From Ruminococcus sp. (GTDB taxonomy: Bacteria > Bacillota > Clostridia > Oscillospirales > Ruminococcaceae), in contig JAISIH010000011.1 in the NCBI GenBank assembly GCA_031262105.1, positions 1 to 64,000 on the forward strand: DNA of 64,000 bases, read 5' to 3'. Made by a program: the position numbers and the translations under genes. Below the pieces are notes generated by a model. That model was not told the DNA's origin, made no database searches, and saw only the letters and a list, made by a program, of their open reading frames with translations. Positions 27,803 through 36,347 of the stretch are shown here, piece after piece (position 1 is the first letter of the stretch; each line of letters begins with the position of its first letter).

Positions 27803-28976
27803 CGAAATCTGGTCAGCTGACCGAATTAAGGAGCTAACCATGGAAAAATTACCGAAAAAATCTGTGCAATATAACAAGATGCTTCGCAGGGCAAGCGTTA
27901 TTGCGGGAGTCGCGGCGGCAGTCGCAATGTCCGGCATAGGCGTATACGCCGCGTTTACCTACCTAAGCCCGTCCGAAGTTGCGAACGAGCTTAACTACCC
28001 CGAAGTTGCGAAACAGTTTGAGATACAAACGTCACTAACGCAAGGCGCGGAAACCGACACTACCGGCGGGGTTGAAGCAAGTGCAATTGCGGCAGAGCCT
28101 GTGTCGATAACCTCCGGGGACTATACCTTCACACTTTTGGGCGTAACGAGCGGAGCAGACCTGACCGTTATGCGCGAAGATGCGGAGGCAGGACGCACCT
28201 ATGCGGTTGTTGCGATTGAAAACGCGGACGGGACGCCTTTTGACAGCGAAACCTATTACGAGCCCGGCAATGAGGGTATACACGGTTTCTTCGTTTCTCC
28301 CCTTATCCACGGAAGAGAGCCTTGGAAGGGCGGCGCGATTGTTCAGCTCGGCGGAGGGGCAACAGAGCGTATAATTGACGGGAAAATCTACAGGCTCATT
28401 AACTGCGACAATATAGAAATTTTCGCGAAGACAGGCGTTTCCCTCGCCGTTTCTACAGGAAGTTTTTACAACACCCAAGCTTTCGATTATAACGCCGAAA
28501 CCGGCTTAACGACAGCGAAAGATTTCGACGGCTCATCTGCTGTATTTGAACTGCCGCTTGACCCGGCTCTCGGCGACAGTGAAAAGGCAGCGGCTTATTG
28601 GGAGAATTTCGAGAAAGAAGCAACGGCAACAGCTCCCCCGACGGCACCCGATTTGCCCTTCCTCGGAGATGATTTCGCTGCTGCGGATTGGGAAGATGTA
28701 ACCATAGTTCCCGGCACAACCCAAATTCTGACACGTGATGACAACGGCGCAGTAACATATAAATTCGACGAAATTGAGGGAATCGGCAGCGGAGATATTA
28801 CGGCAAGGCTCGTCGATTTGCTTAGGAGCGGCAACGGAAATACGTCGTGGATTGTCGCCGGCGGTGAGATGGTGAACGACGACGGCTCATTCTCGCTCTA
28901 TGGCGTAAGATTTACCCTAAACACCACCGACGGAAGCGTTACCGCTGAATTAGTTATCCCGAACAATCTCCCCTAA
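27795..28976 (+). CDS. Membrane-anchored anti-sigma-like protein
   Basis: Overlaps the sigma gene, one TM after a short cytoplasmic N-terminus, large extracytoplasmic domain. Confidence 0.6.
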   Translation: MNNEIWSADRIKELTMEKLPKKSVQYNKMLRRASVIAGVAAAVAMSGIGVYAAFTYLSPSEVANELNYPEVAKQFEIQTSLTQGAETDTTGGVEASAIAAEPVSITSGDYTFTLLGVTSGADLTVMREDAEAGRTYAVVAIENADGTPFDSETYYEPGNEGIHGFFVSPLIHGREPWKGGAIVQLGGGATERIIDGKIYRLINCDNIEIFAKTGVSLAVSTGSFYNTQAFDYNAETGLTTAKDFDGSSAVFELPLDPALGDSEKAAAYWENFEKEATATAPPTAPDLPFLGDDFAAADWEDVTIVPGTTQILTRDDNGAVTYKFDEIEGIGSGDITARLVDLLRSGNGNTSWIVAGGEMVNDDGSFSLYGVRFTLNTTDGSVTAELVIPNNLP

Positions 28977-30260
28977 AAGCCCTTCCCCAGTCACCCCCGT
29001 AATATGCACAGGAAAAAGCTCATTCCTCCAAGACCCCTCGCCCGAAACCTCCACATGGATATAATTCTCTGAAAATCCTCGGTGAAAGCCGGGGGTTTTC
29101 TCCTTTTCAAAGAGGACGTTAAGCGTCTTCCCGATAAAGCTTTGCTCAAATTCTCGCCGGGATTTTTCCGCAATTTCCGCTAAGATTTTCGCACGGTTTT
29201 TCTTAACATTTTCGGGAATTTGGCAAGGCATATCTGCCGCCGCCGTCCCCTCGCGCTTTGAATAAGGGAAGATATGGATATTCGCGAAGCCTATTTTTTC
29301 TATATTCGCGCAGCTTATTGCAAAATCTTCCTCAGTCTCCCCCGGGAAGCCGACGATTATGTCGGTTGTTATCGCCGCAAGGGGGAAATTTTCGCGAAGT
29401 TTTGCCACGAGTTTCATGTACTGCGCGATTTTAATATGCCTGTTCATACGCTCAAGCGTTCTGTCACAGGCGGATTGTAATGATAGATGAAAATGCGGAC
29501 AGACGTTAATTTCCTTAAGGCGAGCGATGTCAGAGTCGGAAATTATCTCCGGCTCAAGCGACCCGAGGCGGATCCGCACGCCGGTTGCGTTATCTGCAAT
29601 TGCTTCGACCGCGTTAATAAGCCGCAAGCCGAATTCGACGCCGTAAAAAGCAAGGTTAATCCCGGTGAGGACAATCTCCTTAAAGCCGTTTTCACAAAGG
29701 GTTTTCGCGTCGCTAATCACCGATTCGAGCGGCTTTGAACGAAAGCTCCCGCGCGTTTTCGGGATAATGCAATACGCGCAGTTCATATTGCAGCCGTCCT
29801 GAATTTTTAAGAATGCGCGGGTGTTGCCGGTAAAATTTGTCAGTGAAAAATCCTCGAAAATTCCGGCGGGAGGATTATTTTCCGCGAAAAGATTTTCGGG
29901 CGGCAGACTTTTTGCAATTTGATTTTTTATCATGCCGGGCAGTTTATTCCGCCCGGAAGTGCCTATAATAATATCGGCGAAATCGGTTTTTTCGGGGTGA
30001 ATTTCCGAATAACAGCCTGTCAGGGCAATTATCGCGGCGGGATAACTTCTCCGAAGCCTCGAAAGGGTTTTTTTAAGCTTTAAGTCGGCGGTATCGGTCA
30101 CAGTGCAGGAATTTATCACGAAAATATCCGCTTCTGACTCATCGGAAGCGGCTCGAAAACCCTCGTTACAAAAAATTTTTTTCATCGCCTCGGTCTCTGT
30201 AAGGTTAACTTTACAGCCGAATGTGATGAAAAAAACGCGGTTTTTACCATGACTTTCCAT
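28950..30260 (-). CDS. mtaB: tRNA t6A37 methylthiotransferase MtaB
   Basis: ITFGCKVNLTETEAM, DGCNMNCAYCIIPKTRGSFRS, TDIIVGFPGETEEDF; start ATG 30260 preferred. Confidence 0.92.
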   Translation of the reverse strand: MESHGKNRVFFITFGCKVNLTETEAMKKIFCNEGFRAASDESEADIFVINSCTVTDTADLKLKKTLSRLRRSYPAAIIALTGCYSEIHPEKTDFADIIIGTSGRNKLPGMIKNQIAKSLPPENLFAENNPPAGIFEDFSLTNFTGNTRAFLKIQDGCNMNCAYCIIPKTRGSFRSKPLESVISDAKTLCENGFKEIVLTGINLAFYGVEFGLRLINAVEAIADNATGVRIRLGSLEPEIISDSDIARLKEINVCPHFHLSLQSACDRTLERMNRHIKIAQYMKLVAKLRENFPLAAITTDIIVGFPGETEEDFAISCANIEKIGFANIHIFPYSKREGTAAADMPCQIPENVKKNRAKILAEIAEKSRREFEQSFIGKTLNVLFEKEKTPGFHRGFSENYIHVEVSGEGSWRNELFPVHITGVTGEGLLGEIVRDN

Positions 30261-30287
30261 AAATAAAGGTAAATTCATAAAAAACAC

Positions 30288-30316
30288 TTGACAAATTAAA
30301 TTTTTTCTGTTAAAAT
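30288..30316 (+). promoter_or_regulatory. Predicted sigma-A promoter
   Basis: TTGACA (30288-30293), 17 nt, TAAAAT (30311-30316). Confidence 0.65.
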
Positions 30317-30358
30317 AATATCAGATACACAAAATGGAACAAATCGGAGGTAATTATT

Positions 30359-30592
30359 ATGCAAAGCAGAAATATCAAACTCTCGTCCATCAACGACGTT
30401 AAAAAATTCGTCAACGCAACCCTTGATTGTCCCTACGAAGTGGACGTTTCGAGCGGCAGATACGTTGTTGACGCTAAATCCATCATGGGGCTTTTCTCCA
30501 TGGATCTCACAAAGCCGGTTGATATGACTATCAATTCCGACGCCGACTGCTCAAAATTCCTCGACCAGATTAAGGAATTTGTTGTAGAATAA
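30359..30592 (+). CDS. HPr-family protein lacking the catalytic-His motif (Crh-like)
   Basis: Retains AKSIMGLFSMDL (HPr Ser46 region) but no GxHARP motif in the N-terminal loop. Confidence 0.78.
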   Translation: MQSRNIKLSSINDVKKFVNATLDCPYEVDVSSGRYVVDAKSIMGLFSMDLTKPVDMTINSDADCSKFLDQIKEFVVE

Positions 30593-30597
30593 TTTTT

Positions 30598-31650
30598 CTA
30601 CAAAACTGCCTCGCAATAATCACATACAAATGTATCTCCCTTACGGCTAAAGCTTTGAGGGAGGTATTTTTCTTTTGCCGTAACGCACTTTTCATTTGCG
30701 CAAACCCTGTCGGAACATTCATAGCTTAGCAGTTTTGTCGGATATTCATTTTTAAGTATCTCGATAATTAACGCCATTCTGACATACACGCCGTATTTCG
30801 CCTGTAAAAAATACTTCGCACGCGGGTCGTCGTCAACCGCAATTTCAATCTCATCAACACGCGGCAGGGGGTGCAAAATTATTGCATCGGGCTTCATTAA
30901 CGTTAAATTTTCCGCCGTTAAGATAAACCTTGCCGCCTCAAAACCGACAGGGAAGCGTTCGCGCTGAATCCTTGTCATATAAAGGATATCAAGCTCGGGC
31001 AGCGCGTCTTCGAGCGAAAAAATCTCGCGGAATTCACAGCCGTTCGCGTTAACAATATCCTTTATGTAATCGGGCATAGAAAGTTCCGGCGCGGAGATAA
31101 AGACAAACTTATTGCCGCGAAATTTCGAGAGAGTTTTGCAGAGCGAGTGGGTTGTCCTGCCGTATTTTAAGTCGCCGCAAACGCCGATTGTGAGGTTTTC
31201 AAGCTGCCCTTTTTCAAGCTTAATCGTTAAAAGGTCGGTGAGGGTCTGTGTCGGGTGGAGATGCCCGCCGTCGCCTGCGTTTATAATCGGGCAGTCGCTC
31301 GACAGTGCCGCCGCCTTCGCCGAACCCTCAACAGGGTTTCGCATAACCATAATATCGGCGTAAGAAGACACAACCTTCGTTGTATCCTTTAAGTTTTCGC
31401 CCTTCGCTACAGACGAAGTTTCGGGGTTATCGAAGCCGATTAACGTTCCGCCGAGGCGAAGCATCGCCGTCTGGAACGACATCTGCGTGCGGGTTGACGG
31501 CTCATAAAAAAGCGTCGCAAGAACCTTGTCTTTGCAGTATTCCGAATATTTCGCGGTGTTTTCCGCAATATCCGCGCCGAGCGAAACAATTTTTTCTATA
31601 TATGAAATCGGCAAATCATCAAGGTCGATAAGGTGCGTAAATCTATTCAT
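30598..31650 (-). CDS. pyrB: Aspartate carbamoyltransferase with C-terminal PyrI-like zinc domain
   Basis: FYEPSTRTQMSFQTAMLRLGG; HPLPRVDEI; C-terminal CANEKCVTAKEKYLPQSFSRKGDTFVCDYCEAVL. Confidence 0.93.
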   Translation of the reverse strand: MNRFTHLIDLDDLPISYIEKIVSLGADIAENTAKYSEYCKDKVLATLFYEPSTRTQMSFQTAMLRLGGTLIGFDNPETSSVAKGENLKDTTKVVSSYADIMVMRNPVEGSAKAAALSSDCPIINAGDGGHLHPTQTLTDLLTIKLEKGQLENLTIGVCGDLKYGRTTHSLCKTLSKFRGNKFVFISAPELSMPDYIKDIVNANGCEFREIFSLEDALPELDILYMTRIQRERFPVGFEAARFILTAENLTLMKPDAIILHPLPRVDEIEIAVDDDPRAKYFLQAKYGVYVRMALIIEILKNEYPTKLLSYECSDRVCANEKCVTAKEKYLPQSFSRKGDTFVCDYCEAVL

Positions 31651-31703
31651 TTTAAATTACCCCTTTTTTTAATTATAGCACAAAAATTTTCGGCTGTCAA
31701 GGG

Positions 31704-31732
31704 TTGACTTAGTACGGATTTTGTGTTAAAGT
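31704..31732 (+). promoter_or_regulatory. Predicted sigma-A promoter
   Basis: TTGACT, 17 nt, TAAAGT. Confidence 0.5.
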
Positions 31733-31748
31733 AATGTGGGGTGAAAAA

Positions 31749-33332
31749 ATGTTTAAGTATCGTGTAATAAACCATTGGGACAACATGGACGGCAGCGTTG
31801 AACGCGGCTATGCGGGGCGTTCGCTCTTTTTTAAGGACAATAAATTCGCTTACGATAAGGCTAAAATTAACGCCTATGCCGTGCTTTTGGGGAGCATCGG
31901 GATAAATCAGATTTCGCTCAATAACGTTAACGTCAACAGCGTTTCCGCGAAGCTTATCACGCCGGAATTTCTCCCGGATCTTGCAAAAGTTGCCGCGATT
32001 TTCCGTGAATACGGCATAAAGCTTCTTATCGCGATAGAATTTTCCGCGCCGAAAAGCCTCGGGGGGCTTCCCTCCTGCGATCCGCTTGATAGGGCGGTTG
32101 CGGACTGGTGGAAAGAACAAACAAATCTTGTTTATTCATACATACCCGACTTGGCGGGCTTTCTTGTCAAGGCGGACAGCGAATTCCGCGACGGTCCGGC
32201 TGAACTCGGGCGGACACAGGCGGAGGGTGCGAACGTTATCGCCGCCGCACTTGCCCCCCACGGCGGTGTTCTTTACTGGCGGTGCTTTGTCTATAACTGC
32301 CGGCAGGATTGGCGGAACACTAATATAGATCGCGCAAAGGCGGCTTACGAAGAGTTCGCCGATCTTGACGGGGAATTTTCCGACAATGTTATTTTGCAGA
32401 TAAAAAACGGTCCGCTCGATTTTCAGGTTCGAGAGCCGCTTTCGCCGCTCTTGGGGAACATGAAAAGCACCCGCGAAGCCCTCGAACTGCAAATTACACA
32501 GGAATACACCGGGCAGCAGATCGACCTGTTCGCCCTTGCCGTGCAATGGGAGGAATACCTCAATAGCCCGGTTTCGGACACGGAAAGTTTGGCGGATATT
32601 TGCGGAAATAAAATCGAGGCAATCTGCGGCGTTGCGAACGTCGGGGACGACACTTTCCTTTGCGGAAATCCCCTTGCGGAGGCGAATTTATATGCCTTCG
32701 GGCGTTTCGGGCAAAATCCCAAAGACAACGCGAAAGCCATTTTATCCGACTGGGTTAAGAGCTATTTCGGGAAAGATATCCCCGAAATTGCCGAAATGTT
32801 GTATAAATCGAAGAAGATATACGAAATGTATACCTCGCCGCTTGCGCTGGGTTGGATGGTTACGCCGCATTACCACTACGGACCGTCGCCGGAGGGCTAC
32901 GAGTTCGACAAATGGGGGACCTATCACAGGGCTAACCACACCCACATCGGCGTTGAGCGAAATTCTACCGGCACCGGCTACACAGCGCAGTACCACCCTT
33001 ACTTAGCGGCTTTGTATGAAGACCCGGCGACAACCCCGGAAGAACTGCTTTTGTTCTTCCACCGCCTGCCCTATGACTATAAGTTAAAGTCCGGGCAGAC
33101 CCTTTTACAGTACATCTACGACACGCATTTTGAGGGGGCAGAGGGCGTTTTGGAAATGTCGGAAACGTGGGGCAAACTTTACGGCGCTGTCCCGGACGAG
33201 ATTTTTCTTGAAGTGATTAAGAGACTGACCTTGCAGGACATAAACGCCCGTGAGTGGCGCGACGTTGTTAACACGTATTTTTACCGCCTTACCGGGATTC
33301 CCGACAAAAAGGGCAGACTGATATACGATTAA
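31749..33332 (+). CDS. GH67 alpha-glucuronidase-like protein (lacking the usual N-terminal domain)
   Basis: RVINHWDNMDGSVERGYAGRSLFF; GFLVKADSEFRDGPAELGRTQAEGANVIAAALAPHGG; starts at the catalytic domain. Confidence 0.85.
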   Translation: MFKYRVINHWDNMDGSVERGYAGRSLFFKDNKFAYDKAKINAYAVLLGSIGINQISLNNVNVNSVSAKLITPEFLPDLAKVAAIFREYGIKLLIAIEFSAPKSLGGLPSCDPLDRAVADWWKEQTNLVYSYIPDLAGFLVKADSEFRDGPAELGRTQAEGANVIAAALAPHGGVLYWRCFVYNCRQDWRNTNIDRAKAAYEEFADLDGEFSDNVILQIKNGPLDFQVREPLSPLLGNMKSTREALELQITQEYTGQQIDLFALAVQWEEYLNSPVSDTESLADICGNKIEAICGVANVGDDTFLCGNPLAEANLYAFGRFGQNPKDNAKAILSDWVKSYFGKDIPEIAEMLYKSKKIYEMYTSPLALGWMVTPHYHYGPSPEGYEFDKWGTYHRANHTHIGVERNSTGTGYTAQYHPYLAALYEDPATTPEELLLFFHRLPYDYKLKSGQTLLQYIYDTHFEGAEGVLEMSETWGKLYGAVPDEIFLEVIKRLTLQDINAREWRDVVNTYFYRLTGIPDKKGRLIYD

Positions 33333-35302
33333 ATCTTCTGTTTACCGAGCCTAAGCGCGTTCAGAACTACCGTCAGCGACGACACCGACATTGCCAAGGC
33401 GCAAAACATCGGCGGGATTGTCATATCGGTGAGGTTATAAAGCACACCGGCGGCGAGGGGTATGCCGATAATGTTGTAGATTACTGCCCAGAAAAGGTTT
33501 TGCGAGATATTCCTCATAACCTTTTTTGATAGGGTAATTGCCTTTGCGGCGTCGCGCAGATCCGAGCGGGTCAGGACTATATCGGCGCAGTCGATTGCAA
33601 CGTCCGTACCCTGCCCGATAGCGACCCCGCAGTCGGCGCGGACGAGGGCGGGCGCATCGTTTATGCCGTCCCCGATCATCATAACCCGCTTGCCCTCACT
33701 TTGAAGCTTGCGGATTTCGCCCTCTTTTCCGTCGGGGAGAACCCCGGCGATAACGTCATCTATGCCGGCTTTCTTCGCGATTGCGAGGGCGGTTTTTTCG
33801 TTGTCACCGGTTAGCATCGTGACGTTCATATGATTTTTCTTGAATATTTTAACAGCTTCGATACTTGTGTCGCGGATTGCGTCGGCGAAGGCGATAAGCC
33901 CGATTAATTGCTTGCCTTTCGCGAAATATATCGGTATCTCGCCGCGATCTTGAACCCGCAGTTCCGTTTCAATACAGTCGGTAATGTCAACCCCGGCGTC
34001 CTTCATGAGCCTGCGGTTGCCGCCGTAACACTCCTTATCGGCAATATCCCCGACAACCCCACGCCCCTCGACAAAGCGGTAATTTTCGACAGGGTCGGTG
34101 AAGATATTAACCCTGTGAGCCTCCGCCATAACGGCGTTCGCGATGGGGTGAGAAGACTGCATTTCGAGGGCGGAAGCGATTGTCAAAAGCTCGGTTGCGA
34201 GTTCCCCGGCGATTTCCCTCCCGGGGGTAATATCACGCCCGACGCCGCTGTACATTGAAACAACCTTCGGCTTCCCCTCTGTGATTGTCCCGGTCTTGTC
34301 GAGGACGATTGTGTTGACCTTGTGAGCGGTTTCGAGGGCTTCTGCGGACTTAACAAAGATTCCCATGCGAGTGCCTCTCCCTGTTCCGACCATGACCGCC
34401 GTCGGTGTCGCTAAGCCCAACGCACAGGGGCAGGATATAACAAGCACGCCGACCGCGCAGGAAACCGCGAAAGAGACTTCCGCGCCTGAAATTATCCAGC
34501 CCGCGCCTGTAATAATCGCGATAATTATTACTATCGGTACAAATATTCCCGCGATTTTATCCGCAAGGCGCTGCACGGGAGCTTTCGAGCCGGTTGCTTC
34601 GTCAACAAGCTGTATAATCTTCGCAAATGCGGAATTTTGCCCCGCGGCAGTAACTTCAAGCTTAATCGCGCCGGAGGTTAAAACGGTTGCGCCGGTAACG
34701 CTGTCGTCTATATGCTTGTTTATCGGGAGCGATTCGCCGGTTAACATCGACTCGTTGACGGTCCCCTCGCCGTCGATAATCTTGCCGTCCGCCGGGATTG
34801 TCTCCCCCGCCTTAACGAGGATGATTTCGCCGTGTTCGACCTGCTCTGCATCGACAATCTCCTCCGTGTTGTCGGGGGCGATTACGCGGGCGGTCTTCGG
34901 CGCAAGCGAAAGGAGCTTTTCAATGCCGTCGGTAGTCCTCGTTTTCGCCTTAGATTCAAGGAATTTCCCGAGGGTAATTAGCGTTAAAATCATTCCCGCA
35001 GAGTCGAAATAAAGGCTATGGAGGGTCTCAAAACCGGTTTCGGGGTTGCCCCTGCCGTAAGAAAGCATAGCTAAAAACATGGTATAAATCCCGTAACCGC
35101 TCGAGACAACCGCCCCGAGGGCGATTAGCGAGTCCATATCCGGGCGGAATTTCACGAGGTTAACAAGACCTTTTTTGATGAGCGAAATATTCGCGGCAAT
35201 TATAGGAACAAGGAGCAAAAGTTCCGTCAGCATAAGCACGCCCGCGCCGCGAACGCTATGTAGGAAAGGCACGGGGAACATCGCCAAAACAAAAAGCGGC
35301 AC
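33329..35302 (-). CDS. copA: Cu+-type P1B ATPase catalytic/TM portion (coding frame remains open upstream to the A10 tract near 35393-35402)
   Basis: TGES, CPCALGLATP, DKTGTITEGKP, MIGDGINDAPAL motifs; upstream same-frame translation QLIKRESPAERAKKETRKLKKRLVISAVFAVPLFVLAM. Confidence 0.93.
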   Translation of the reverse strand: MPLFVLAMFPVPFLHSVRGAGVLMLTELLLLVPIIAANISLIKKGLVNLVKFRPDMDSLIALGAVVSSGYGIYTMFLAMLSYGRGNPETGFETLHSLYFDSAGMILTLITLGKFLESKAKTRTTDGIEKLLSLAPKTARVIAPDNTEEIVDAEQVEHGEIILVKAGETIPADGKIIDGEGTVNESMLTGESLPINKHIDDSVTGATVLTSGAIKLEVTAAGQNSAFAKIIQLVDEATGSKAPVQRLADKIAGIFVPIVIIIAIITGAGWIISGAEVSFAVSCAVGVLVISCPCALGLATPTAVMVGTGRGTRMGIFVKSAEALETAHKVNTIVLDKTGTITEGKPKVVSMYSGVGRDITPGREIAGELATELLTIASALEMQSSHPIANAVMAEAHRVNIFTDPVENYRFVEGRGVVGDIADKECYGGNRRLMKDAGVDITDCIETELRVQDRGEIPIYFAKGKQLIGLIAFADAIRDTSIEAVKIFKKNHMNVTMLTGDNEKTALAIAKKAGIDDVIAGVLPDGKEGEIRKLQSEGKRVMMIGDGINDAPALVRADCGVAIGQGTDVAIDCADIVLTRSDLRDAAKAITLSKKVMRNISQNLFWAVIYNIIGIPLAAGVLYNLTDMTIPPMFCALAMSVSSLTVVLNALRLGKQKI

Positions 35303-35385
35303 CGCAAAAACAGCCGAAATAACAAGCCGCTTTTTTAGTTTCCGCGTCTCTTTTTTAGCCCTCTCCGCCGGGCTTTCCCTCTTAA

Positions 35386-35634
35386 TTAACTGTTTTTTTT
35401 TTCGCCTAAATTTAGATTTTCGGTCATAACGGGCGTTGCGCCGTACCCTGCGCCTTTAACGCAATCGACAATAGCCCCGATCGTCAGCGAGCCTTCGTCA
35501 AACTCCACTTCCATCGAGTTTTTAAGGAGGTTAACGTTAACGTCGCCGACCCCCGCAAGCTTTCCGACTTCCGTCTCAATGCGGTTAACACACGCCGCAC
35601 AACCCATGCCGGTGATATCAAATTTTTGTTTCAT
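35386..35634 (-). CDS. Heavy-metal-associated (HMA) domain / copper chaperone-like, ends just after an A10 tract
   Basis: FDITGMGCAACVNRIETEVGKLAGV (GMxCxxC); terminates GEKKNS* at the homopolymer. Confidence 0.9.
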   Translation of the reverse strand: MKQKFDITGMGCAACVNRIETEVGKLAGVGDVNVNLLKNSMEVEFDEGSLTIGAIVDCVKGAGYGATPVMTENLNLGEKKNS

Positions 35635-36347
35635 GGCAAATCAAGCACCTCTTTTATATGCTTTATAACGTCAGGTTCGGTTGGAACTTGCGGATCTTTT
35701 CTTACGGACCTAAAACCGTTGTATAGCGCCGTATAGATGAATTTATCCATTCTTGCGACTTGATTTATGTTATCATACCAGTCCTTGCCGTTATCATCGT
35801 TTTTAATTTTCCATTTTGTGCTTGTTTTCTTAATAGTTACCGCCAGTCCGTTATAGTCGTCAATAGCATTCTCTCGTGAAGGGTATTTATATGTATTAAG
35901 CAGTTCTGTTTCTAAACAGCCTTCGATTGAATTTGGAACTGTTATGCCGTATATGTTGACCTTATTTGCACCCCACCCAAAAAGAGTATCAATCGTGTAA
36001 TAATAACCCATATTATGTCTTTTTATAAGTCCATCGTACTTAATATCATTTGAAACTACGCGATTATATTTATTGAATGCATCGTTAGGTGCAAAATCGG
36101 AATCAACTATTAACAAAATTTTATTAAAATTTTTTCTTCCTAAATCGATTACTAATGTATCAAAAAGCGTTGCTCCGTCTACACTAATAATGTTCCATTG
36201 GCTCATGTCACACACCTTTTCACAACCCTCTGCCTTATATATCATGAACCTTTTTGCATCTACACCAAATTGAGTTAGCAAATGGTGATATGTTTCGACG
36301 TCAGTTTCGCCTTCTACAACAATCATACATTCATAATTATTACTCAT
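35631..36347 (-). CDS. TOPRIM-like protein (DUF3226/DUF4435-like)
   Basis: MIVVEGETDVETYHHLL .. ILLIVDSDFAPNDAF (E ... DxD arrangement); ATGA overlap with upstream ATPase. Confidence 0.6.
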   Translation of the reverse strand: MSNNYECMIVVEGETDVETYHHLLTQFGVDAKRFMIYKAEGCEKVCDMSQWNIISVDGATLFDTLVIDLGRKNFNKILLIVDSDFAPNDAFNKYNRVVSNDIKYDGLIKRHNMGYYYTIDTLFGWGANKVNIYGITVPNSIEGCLETELLNTYKYPSRENAIDDYNGLAVTIKKTSTKWKIKNDDNGKDWYDNINQVARMDKFIYTALYNGFRSVRKDPQVPTEPDVIKHIKEVLDLP

